Source: Ensifer adhaerens
GTDB lineage: Bacteria; Pseudomonadota; Alphaproteobacteria; Rhizobiales; Rhizobiaceae
Assembly (NCBI RefSeq): GCF_002007205.1
Contig: NZ_LAZS01000004.1
Location: forward strand, 186,001 to 250,000
Direction of reading: 5' to 3'
Length of the DNA stretch: 64,000 nt
Each line of letters opens with the position of its first letter. The stretch's first letter is position 1. This document shows, one piece after another, positions 8,502-15,259 of this stretch. Below the pieces are notes generated by a model. That model saw nothing but the letters and a program-made list of their open reading frames with translations. It did not search any database and had not been told where the DNA came from. Both the position numbers and the translations under genes were made by a program.

Positions 8502-9605
8502 TTACGTGTTGAAGCGGAAATGGATGACGTCGCCGTCCTGGACGACGTATTCCTTGCCTTCGTCGCGCGCCTTGCCGGCTTCCTTAGCGCCCACTTCGCC
8601 GCCAAGCGCGATGTAGTCTTCATAGGCAATGGTGTTGGCGCGGATGAAGCCGCGCTCGAAGTCGGTGTGGATGACGCCGGCAGCCTGCGGCGCCTTGGTG
8701 CCGCGCTGGATCGTCCAGGCACGGGTTTCCTTGGGGCCGACGGTGAAATAGGTGATGAGGTCGAGCAGCTTGTAGCCGGCGCGGATCAGACGGTCGAGAC
8801 CGGCTTCTTCGAGGCCGAGCGCGCTCAGGAACTCCTTGGATTCGTCTTCCGGCAGCTGGGCCACTTCCGACTCGATAGCAGCGGAGATCACGACGGACTC
8901 AGCGCCCTGGGCTTTCGCCATTTCGGCGACAGCACGAGTATGCTCGTTGCCGTCGACGGCATCGCTTTCCGCGACGTTGCAGACGTAGAGAACCGGATGG
9001 GCGGTCAGGAGGTTGAGGCCCTGGAGGATGCGCAGCTCTTCGGCGTCGAGCTTAGCCAGCAGGGTGCGGACCGGCTTGCCGTCCTGCAGGAGCTTCAGCG
9101 AGGCTTCCATGATCGGAAGCTGGGCCACGGACTCCTTGTCCTTGCCGACGGCGCGCTTGCGGGTCTGCTCGGTGCGGCGCTCCAGGCTCTCGAGGTCGGC
9201 GAGCATCAGCTCGGTCTCGATCGTCTCGGCATCGGCGACCGGGTTGATGCGGCCTTCGACGTGGGTGATGTCGTCATCCTCGAAGCAGCGCAGCACGTGA
9301 ACGACGGCGTCCACTTCGCGGATGTTGGCGAGGAACTGATTGCCGAGGCCTTCGCCTTTCGACGCGCCGCGCACGAGGCCGGCGATATCGACGAAGGAGA
9401 TGCGCGTCGGGATGATTTCCTTCGACTTCGCGATGTCGGCAAGCTTGCGCATTCGCGGGTCCGGCACCGCCACTTCGCCGGTGTTCGGCTCGATGGTGCA
9501 GAAGGGATAGTTGGCCGCTTGCGCCGCTGCCGTCTTGGTGAGCGCGTTGAAGAGTGTGGACTTGCCGACGTTCGGCAGTCCGACAATACCGCATTTGAAG
9601 CCCAT
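8502..9605 (-). CDS. ychF: Redox-regulated ATPase YchF (Obg-family)
   Basis: A 367-residue P-loop protein. G1 is GIVGLPNVGKSTLFNALT at residues 5-22, G3 is FVDIAGLVRGA and the G4 position reads NVAE rather than NKxD, the known feature that makes YchF prefer ATP. The C-terminal part (TYFTVGPKETRAWTIQRGTK) is the TGS domain. YchF binds ribosomes and is linked to stress and redox responses. In many alphaproteobacteria ychF follows rplY and pth; here it is several kilobases away from them. Confidence 0.96.
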   Translation of the reverse strand: MGFKCGIVGLPNVGKSTLFNALTKTAAAQAANYPFCTIEPNTGEVAVPDPRMRKLADIAKSKEIIPTRISFVDIAGLVRGASKGEGLGNQFLANIREVDAVVHVLRCFEDDDITHVEGRINPVADAETIETELMLADLESLERRTEQTRKRAVGKDKESVAQLPIMEASLKLLQDGKPVRTLLAKLDAEELRILQGLNLLTAHPVLYVCNVAESDAVDGNEHTRAVAEMAKAQGAESVVISAAIESEVAQLPEDESKEFLSALGLEEAGLDRLIRAGYKLLDLITYFTVGPKETRAWTIQRGTKAPQAAGVIHTDFERGFIRANTIAYEDYIALGGEVGAKEAGKARDEGKEYVVQDGDVIHFRFNT

Positions 9606-9795
9606 GGGGTCTCGTCCGTATCTTAAAAATTCCGTTGGCGTGGCTATGCGGGAAGGGCGCTTCCCGGTCAAGGGCGGACACCCCGTTCACGGTAAATAAG
9701 GGGCTTTGGCCGTTGAACGCATGGTGCAAGAGCCGCATATGCCGCTCCAAACGCCGCCTGCCTGCTGCTACGGCGTCAGTTCGAGGAGCCTCCCA

Positions 9796-10362
9796 TTGAT
9801 CGATCAGACGTTCTTGTTCCCGCGCCTGCCGGTGGCCGTCGTCGATATCGGCGATACGCTCGAGGCGCTGTTGATCCGCTCGATGCTGGAGAGCCTTGGC
9901 GCCGTCGTCACGCTGCATCTGCCGGGAACGCCCGGGGACTTTCTCACCCTGATCGGTGCCGGCGACGGCGTGCACAAGCATCTCGTCATCTGCGGTCACG
10001 GCGATGAAAACGGTTTCGTCTTCGGCGACTACATCGAGGAGATCGACACCTCGATGCTGGTCGAGGGCAGCCTGCCACCTTCGGTGGTCGCCGGGCATGC
10101 CAGGCTCGACGGCAAGATCGTTCTCAGCACGTGCTGCGAGACCGGCGGCGAGGCGTATGGCGATGCCTTCGTTCGGAAGGGAGGTGCTGCGCTCTATGTT
10201 GCACCCGATGGCTCGCCAGAAGGGGCGGATGCCCCCCTGTTCGTGCATTGCTTCTTTCATGCGCTGTTCGCGCGCAAGCAGACGCCCGAGGCTGCGCTGG
10301 AACGGGCGCGCTCCTATGACGAGGCGGCGTCGATGTTCGCCGGCCATCGGCAGGCGCGTTGA
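9796..10362 (+). CDS. Small CHAT/caspase-like protein of unknown function
   Basis: A 188-residue protein from a TTG start that has GAGGAG seven bases upstream (an in-frame ATG at 9739 is the alternative). Two motifs stand out: HLVICGHGDENGFVFGDY (GHG with His68) and KIVLSTCCETGGEAYGDAFV, near the CHAT-peptidase signature LSACETG, placing Cys113/Cys114 opposite the His. The following GGAALYVAPDG and FVHCFFHALFARKQTPEAAL also follow the CHAT pattern. This suggests a caspase-like fold, possibly a peptidase, but no substrate or partner gene is seen nearby. Assignment is by motif only. Confidence 0.6.
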   Translation: MIDQTFLFPRLPVAVVDIGDTLEALLIRSMLESLGAVVTLHLPGTPGDFLTLIGAGDGVHKHLVICGHGDENGFVFGDYIEEIDTSMLVEGSLPPSVVAGHARLDGKIVLSTCCETGGEAYGDAFVRKGGAALYVAPDGSPEGADAPLFVHCFFHALFARKQTPEAALERARSYDEAASMFAGHRQAR

Positions 10363-10508
10363 GCGTCGCCGGCGTCGTTCAATCTGCTTTTGCTTGATCG
10401 GCACCACTGCCCGTAGGATAGTGCCGCTACAGCGCCCATCCTTCGATACGCCAAGGCCGCTGCAACGCTCAAGCTTTCCTGCATTCTGTCATCAACGGGG
10501 TGGTTCCG

Positions 10509-10820
10509 ATGAGTGACAACGAGGTTGCCAAAAAAGTCAAAGTAAAGGTCAAGCCGAAGCTAGAACGGCCGAAGCTTTACAGGGTCATGCTGCTCAACGA
10601 CGACTACACGCCGCGCGACTTCGTCGTCGGCGTGCTCAAGGCCGTGTTCCACATGAGCGAGGAGGCGGGCTACCGCGTGATGATGACGGCCCACAAGATG
10701 GGTACCTGCGTGGTGGTCGTCTGTGCCCGCGACATCGCCGAAACCAAGGCGAAGGAAGCGACCGATCTGGCCAAGGAAGCGGGCTTCCCGCTGCTCTTCA
10801 CCACCGAGCCGGAGGAATAG
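10509..10820 (+). CDS. clpS: ATP-dependent Clp protease adaptor ClpS
   Basis: A 103-residue adaptor. The core KLYRVMLLNDDYTPRDFVVG binds the N-degron and docks on ClpA; AHKMGTCVVVVCARDIAETK continues the fold. ClpS hands proteins with destabilising N-terminal residues to ClpAP. The lysine-rich N-terminal extension (KKVKVKVKPKLERPK) is typical of the longer rhizobial forms. The ATG preceded by GGGGTGG is used; a GTG three codons earlier is possible. No clpA is in the window. Confidence 0.95.
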   Translation: MSDNEVAKKVKVKVKPKLERPKLYRVMLLNDDYTPRDFVVGVLKAVFHMSEEAGYRVMMTAHKMGTCVVVVCARDIAETKAKEATDLAKEAGFPLLFTTEPEE

Positions 10821-10852
10821 CGGCCGGCGCGGAGAATCTCCGGCACGGCGCT

Positions 10853-11155
10853 CTATGCCTTCCTGTGCAGGCGAAGCGGCTTGCTCGCCTCCCGCTCGAT
10901 CGTGCCCTTGGCTTCGAGATCGAGTTGGGCGGCCTTCAGCCACCATCCGGCTTTTGCGCCTTCGGGAAAGAGGTCCTGCGGCAGGAGCGGCAGCAGGCGT
11001 TCCTTGGCCTCGGCGACGGTCAGGCCCGGTGCCGCGGCAGGCAGCACGGCAAGCAGCGCCTTGCGCATGGCCTCGTACTTCACCCGGTCGACGCGGTAGA
11101 CGTGGCCGGGGGAGGTGAAATTCTCGATCTCGATCTTCTCAGCCGGGGATGCCAT
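10853..11155 (-). CDS. Conserved hypothetical protein, probably DUF6958 family
   Basis: A 100-residue soluble protein, MASPAEKIEIENFTSPGHVY then RVDRVKYEAMRKALLAVLP, followed by helices ending in a basic tail. The opening IEIENFTSPG resembles DUF6958 proteins, of unknown function. Its start overlaps the end of the upstream GFA-like gene by 17 bases, so the two are an operon under the palindrome at 11725. It converges with clpS. Confidence 0.7.
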   Translation of the reverse strand: MASPAEKIEIENFTSPGHVYRVDRVKYEAMRKALLAVLPAAAPGLTVAEAKERLLPLLPQDLFPEGAKAGWWLKAAQLDLEAKGTIEREASKPLRLHRKA

Positions 11156-11699
11156 TGGCCTCGCCTTTCACATAGTCGATCTTCGGCGCCTTGAACCCCA
11201 TGGCCGCCCAGGCAGTCAGCAATCGCCACATGAAACGGCCCGAATGGGTCTTGTAGCTCGGCAGCGTGTCGGCGAACTCGACGCCTGCCTTGCGATCCCT
11301 CGTCATCGTCCGCATTTCGAGCGGCGGCTGTTCATCGGGGGCGAAACGCTGATTGTAGACGCTCAGCCAGTGCCCGCCCTTGAATTCCAGGAACATGGCG
11401 GCGTTGCAGCAACTGGCGATCACCCTGCGCGTCGGTGCTTCGCGCGTCAACCGATGTTCGCGCAGGAGGTCGCTGCCCCGGATGCAGCGGATCCTGTCCT
11501 TGCGGTAGAGCGCAAACCGCGTCGAGCCGTCGGGCTCCAGCACCGGGGATGCCTCCGGCAGGGCCTCGAAGCGCTCGCCGGCGGTGCGGCAACTGGTGCA
11601 GTAACAGGCGGCGCCGACGATCGGCGCGCCGACGGCTTCAAAGGCAACCAGCCCGCAGCGGCAGGCGGCGATGCGATTTCTTGCTTGTGGTTTGGCCAT
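11139..11699 (-). CDS. GFA-like (CENP-V fold) zinc-binding protein
   Basis: A 186-residue protein. AACRCGLVAFEAVGAPIVGA then CYCTSCRTAGERF gives the C-x-C-G and C-x-C-x-x-C cysteine sets of the glutathione-dependent formaldehyde-activating (GFA) fold, and ASCCNAAMFLEF supplies further cysteines. Members are mostly of unknown activity; a role with thiol adducts is a family-level guess, and DUF6151 is another possible label. It is the first gene of a two-gene operon, divergent from the TetR gene and next to its likely operator. Confidence 0.75.
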   Translation of the reverse strand: MAKPQARNRIAACRCGLVAFEAVGAPIVGAACYCTSCRTAGERFEALPEASPVLEPDGSTRFALYRKDRIRCIRGSDLLREHRLTREAPTRRVIASCCNAAMFLEFKGGHWLSVYNQRFAPDEQPPLEMRTMTRDRKAGVEFADTLPSYKTHSGRFMWRLLTAWAAMGFKAPKIDYVKGEANGIPG

Positions 11700-11724
11700 G
11701 GCCCTCTCCGAAACTCATTTCGCT

Positions 11725-11746
11725 AACTAGACTGTACCGTCTAGTT
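11725..11746. promoter_or_regulatory. Palindromic operator in the GFA/tetR divergent region
   Basis: AACTAGAC - six bases - GTCTAGTT is a perfect 8-bp inverted repeat. It lies 25 bases upstream of the GFA-like start and 67 upstream of the tetR start. The size and AT-rich arms are typical of TetR-family operators, so the regulator encoded next to it probably binds here and controls both directions. Confidence 0.8.
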
Positions 11747-11813
11747 TGATTTGTCAATCCGACTGGCCTATCCTGCATCGCAAGTGATTTGGTTCAGGCA
11801 GGGGACGGCAGCT

Positions 11814-12452
11814 TTGAGCAACGGCGCCAAGACGCGCATGGAGCGCACCCGCAAGGCAATCGTGACGGCGGCAAGCGATCTCTTCCTCAAGCATGGCTTT
11901 CTCGGCACCAACATGGATGAGATCGCGGCGACTGCTGACGTGTCGAAGCAGACGGTCTATTCCCATTTCCAGAACAAGGAGGCGCTGTTTCTGGAAGTCG
12001 TGCGCAGCATGACGGGAGGCGCAGGCGACGAATTCCAGGAGCAGGTTGCCGATCCCGATGGCGACGAGCCGATCGAGGAGTTCCTGCTCGACTATGCCAC
12101 GCAACTGCTTTCGATCGTCATGACGCCGCGGCTGATGCAGGTTCGGCGTCTTGTGATTGCTGAGGTCGAGCGTTTTCCGCAGCTCGGCGAGGCGCTGCAT
12201 GAGCGCGGGCCGATGCGCTCGATCCGGCGGCTTGCGGTCGCCTTCCAGCGCTATGGCGAGAAGGGGGATATCCGGGTGAAGGACGCCGAGGTCGCCGGCG
12301 GCTTCTTCAACTGGCTGGTCATGGGCGGGCCGGTCAATGACGCCATGCTGCTCGGCCACAGCGCGATTCCCACGCCGAAGGTCCTGCGAGCCCACGCGGC
12401 GGAGGCGGTGCGGATCTTTCTCGCCGCCCATCGCAGCGATGGTCCCGCCTGA
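11814..12452 (+). CDS. TetR/AcrR family transcriptional regulator
   Basis: A 212-residue regulator from a TTG start with AGGGGACGG ahead of it; an ATG eight codons later is the alternative. The TetR helix-turn-helix is RKAIVTAASDLFLKHGFLGT and NMDEIAATADVSKQTVYSHF followed by QNKEALF. The ligand domain contains the pattern of the TetR C-terminal AefR-like group (FFNWLVMGGPVNDAMLLG). It likely represses itself and the divergent GFA-like operon through the palindrome at 11725-11746. The ligand is unknown. Confidence 0.9.
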   Translation: MSNGAKTRMERTRKAIVTAASDLFLKHGFLGTNMDEIAATADVSKQTVYSHFQNKEALFLEVVRSMTGGAGDEFQEQVADPDGDEPIEEFLLDYATQLLSIVMTPRLMQVRRLVIAEVERFPQLGEALHERGPMRSIRRLAVAFQRYGEKGDIRVKDAEVAGGFFNWLVMGGPVNDAMLLGHSAIPTPKVLRAHAAEAVRIFLAAHRSDGPA

Positions 12453-12475
12453 CATCTGGCGTCCACTCGTACGAC

Positions 12476-12495
12476 CCATCGGCCGCGGCCGATGG
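12476..12495. terminator. Palindrome between convergent genes, possible terminator
   Basis: CCATCGGCC - GC - GGCCGATGG is a perfect 9-bp inverted repeat between the tetR stop and the stop of the facing toroid-protein gene. No strong U-tract follows on either side, so the terminator role is only likely from position. Confidence 0.4.
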
Positions 12496-12525
12496 TGGAT
12501 CCGTCAGATGCGCCGGCGCCCGCCT

Positions 12526-13500
12526 TCACTGCACGTGCGAGTTCCACCATTTGAGCACACGCATCGCCTTGAGCGTCACCCACCGCGACGGGGCGTCGAT
12601 CCCGTCGTCGACGTCGAACCACACCCGTCCGGCAGGGCGCCAGTCGAGTGGCCAGGTACCGTTTTCCAGGCGTCGGGAGCAAAGATGTTCGATCGCTTCG
12701 CGAAGGCGAGGATCGGGTGCCGTGCCTGCCAGGAGCGCCGAGGCACGAAAGTAATCGAGCGCGCGCAGGATGTCGTAGTGCCAGCGGCTCGGGTGGCAAA
12801 GGCACAGGAAGCGCCTGTCTGCGGGATCGCCTGTGCTCAGCCGGCGAAAGAGGTGGCGCGTGAGCAGGTAGTCCTCGCCAGCCCGGCGCGCCGCCCTGGA
12901 CCGTGGCGTGCCGCCGGTTGCCCGTTCGAACTCCAGCAATCCTTCGAGCACGTTAATCGTGGTGGCGAAGGAGGAACGGAGCGAACCGTTTGCCCGCTCG
13001 CAGTTCCAGCCGCCATCGGCCTGGACTTCGCCGATGAGCCTTTCGACGATGGCTGAAACGTCGACGCCGAAATAGGCGCCGTCGGCGACGGTGCGGCCGT
13101 TGATGCACTCCTCGACTTCGCCATGCCAATAGGGTTGGCCGCCTTCATCCCAACGCGAGTTGGCGCCGATCAGTTCGACGGTTCGCCGGGCGCGGTCGGA
13201 CGATGGATCAAGACCGAACTCCCTCAGTTGCGAGAGCGAGAAGCAGGTTGCCGTCCAGGGCTGGCCGTTCTCGGACCACTCTTGCGGGTCGAAGCCGGCG
13301 GGTATGAAGGCGCCGCCCGCCCATTGACCGTCTGCGTCCTGCTGCGAAAGAAGTTGAGCGCCCCAGCCCTCCGTCTCCACCTTGGCGCGCTCCGCGCTCC
13401 ATTCGGGCTCGGGCGCATCGAGCAGATCGCGCATCACCTGCCAGCGGATCGACGGATCCGAGGCGAGAAGCCATTCGATCGCGGACTTGGCGTCTATCAT
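12526..13500 (-). CDS. Terpene-cyclase/prenyltransferase-like alpha-alpha toroid protein
   Basis: A 324-residue protein without signal peptide. It has spaced repeats resembling the QW motifs of squalene-hopene cyclases: LSQQDADGQWAGGAF, GEVQADGGWNCERANG and RRLENGTWPLDWRP, set among helical hairpins. The aspartate-rich catalytic DxDD of true squalene cyclases is not evident, so an enzymatic role in terpene synthesis is not claimed. Neighbours (pth, tetR) give no pathway hint. Described best as a conserved hypothetical with a toroid fold. Confidence 0.65.
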   Translation of the reverse strand: MIDAKSAIEWLLASDPSIRWQVMRDLLDAPEPEWSAERAKVETEGWGAQLLSQQDADGQWAGGAFIPAGFDPQEWSENGQPWTATCFSLSQLREFGLDPSSDRARRTVELIGANSRWDEGGQPYWHGEVEECINGRTVADGAYFGVDVSAIVERLIGEVQADGGWNCERANGSLRSSFATTINVLEGLLEFERATGGTPRSRAARRAGEDYLLTRHLFRRLSTGDPADRRFLCLCHPSRWHYDILRALDYFRASALLAGTAPDPRLREAIEHLCSRRLENGTWPLDWRPAGRVWFDVDDGIDAPSRWVTLKAMRVLKWWNSHVQ

Positions 13501-13625
13501 GGGGGCCTCTGCGCTCTTTGGACCAGTTGGTCACAATCTAGCGCTGTCCCGACGAAGGGAAACCGGCAACTAGGTTTCTTGCAGAAGGATCCCCGCCGGC
13601 CGACGCGACCGCGGAAAATCTGGGG

Positions 13626-14345
13626 TCAGTCGCCCTTCGAGCCGAACATCTTCTTCAGCATGTCGGCCATCGGGCCCGTCGCCGGCAGCTTTTTTGGCTG
13701 GGCCGAATTGCGCGCCTGGTGGATGTGCGATTGCGCGCCCTGCTTCTTCGGGCCCTCGGGCTTCTCCGCCTCCGGCTTGCCGCCGGTCGCGAGCGCGATC
13801 TTGTTTAAGAGCTGGGAATCCTCACCGCGCACCAGCATGTCGGCATTGTCGGCGATGGCGTCGAGCAGCGGCACGAGCCAGGCCTGGTCGGCCTTGGCGA
13901 AATCGCCAAGCACATGGGCATGCACGAGGTCTTTCACGCCGGGATGGCCGATGCCGAGCCGCATGCGGCGGTAATCCTTGCCGCAATGGGCATCGATCGA
14001 CTTGATGCCGTTATGGCCGCCATGGCCGCCGCCGACCTTGATGCGCGCCTTGGCGGCCGGCAGATCCAGTTCGTCATAGATGACGGTGATGTCCTTCGGC
14101 TGCAGCTTGTAGAAGCGCATGGCCTCACCGACGGCTTCGCCGGACAGGTTCATGAAGGTCTGCGGCTTCATCAACAGGACGCGTTCGCCGGCGATCTCGC
14201 CCTCGGCGATCTCGGCCTTGAATTTCTTCGACCAGGAGGCAAAGCCGTGGCGGCGATGAATGACGTCGACGGCCATGAAGCCGATATTGTGCCGGTTGGC
14301 GGCGTATTTCGAACCTGGATTGCCAAGCCCTGCGATGATCAACAT
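13626..14345 (-). CDS. pth: Peptidyl-tRNA hydrolase
   Basis: A 239-residue enzyme that frees tRNA from stalled peptidyl-tRNA. [20 protein letters not shown] at residues 6-25 holds the catalytic Asn and His; [14 protein letters not shown] and [14 protein letters not shown] are the other signatures. The body ends near residue 190, and the remaining 50 residues are a low-complexity Lys/Pro-rich tail common in rhizobial homologues. The ATG four codons inside the open frame is used because [11 protein letters not shown] is the family start. In relatives it follows rplY directly; here two genes lie between. Confidence 0.96.
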   Translation of the reverse strand: MLIIAGLGNPGSKYAANRHNIGFMAVDVIHRRHGFASWSKKFKAEIAEGEIAGERVLLMKPQTFMNLSGEAVGEAMRFYKLQPKDITVIYDELDLPAAKARIKVGGGHGGHNGIKSIDAHCGKDYRRMRLGIGHPGVKDLVHAHVLGDFAKADQAWLVPLLDAIADNADMLVRGEDSQLLNKIALATGGKPEAEKPEGPKKQGAQSHIHQARNSAQPKKLPATGPMADMLKKMFGSKGD

Positions 14346-14412
14346 GGTGCTACGCATTCATGATTTCGGGGTGGTGCAATCCAAAAACATCGCGCACCCT
14401 CGAAGTCAACGC

Positions 14413-15147
14413 CTATTTCTCCGCCTGCAGGCTGGCATTGGGCTTGAGCCCGTACTGCCTGAAGATCACGTCCTGCGTGCCGTTGCCGATCAGCCGGTCG
14501 AGTTCGTACCGCATGGCGGCCACGACATCGCGCGGAAAATCGCGGTGGCAGGCGATGCCGTAGAGCTTGCCTTCCAGCACCAGCGCCGCTTCCACCGGCT
14601 TTCCCTCGGCGCGCATGCTCTCGAAGGTCTTCTCGGACGTCATCAGGAGATCGACCCGGCCGGCCATCAGCTTCTTCAAGCTGGAGTCGAGGCTGGCGGC
14701 GTAGTCGATCTTGGGGAAATTGTGCTCCTTGAGGTAGGAGGCCGAAAAATCCTCGCGCTGAGTGCCGATGGTATATTGGTGTGCGTCTCCGAGGGACGCC
14801 GGCGCAATCGCGGATCCAGCCTGCCGGACCATGACCATGTGGTCGACCAGCAGGGGTTCGACCCATTGGAATTTTCCGTCGCGCTCGGCATCGTGACCGG
14901 TGGTGAAAACACAATAGGCGGGATCGGTTTCAGCCAGCATGAAGGCCCGCGCCCAGGGCAGAACCTCGATCGTGTAGGGCAGTTTCAGGCGCTCCATGAT
15001 CAGCTTGACCTGGTCGACGGCGGCACCGCTCGGGCCGGCCTCGGTCGAAAAGTTGTAAGGCGGGTACTCCTCGGTGACGAACTTGATCGTCTGAGCCTCG
15101 GCCGTCGTTGCGAGACCGAGGAAAAATGCTGCGATCAGCGCCTTCAC
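14413..15147 (-). CDS. Periplasmic solute-binding protein, family 3, orphan
   Basis: A 244-residue secreted protein. The start is GTG with GGAGGAAAA before it; MKALIAAFFLGLATTAEA is a signal peptide ending at AEA. The mature part begins TIKFVTEEYPPYNFS, typical of family 3 amino-acid-binding proteins, with LPWARAFMLAET later. No permease or ATPase gene accompanies it. It lies 112 bases downstream of the GGDEF-EAL gene on the same strand, so a sensing role for that protein is plausible. Confidence 0.85.
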   Translation of the reverse strand: MKALIAAFFLGLATTAEAQTIKFVTEEYPPYNFSTEAGPSGAAVDQVKLIMERLKLPYTIEVLPWARAFMLAETDPAYCVFTTGHDAERDGKFQWVEPLLVDHMVMVRQAGSAIAPASLGDAHQYTIGTQREDFSASYLKEHNFPKIDYAASLDSSLKKLMAGRVDLLMTSEKTFESMRAEGKPVEAALVLEGKLYGIACHRDFPRDVVAAMRYELDRLIGNGTQDVIFRQYGLKPNASLQAEK

Positions 15148-15259
15148 ACCTTTTCCTCCTCTTCTGCGTCCGTCTTGCGACGGCTCGTTCCTGCTGTCTT
15201 CGGCCCGTGCGTGCCTTCCGGCCCTGAATTTCTCCCAATCCGGGAACCGGTGAGGGAAC

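Noticed and set aside
10425-10470. Possible further RIME-like half (CTACAGCGCCC ... GCTGCAACG) before clpS
   Set aside because: Too few matching bases and no clear second arm.
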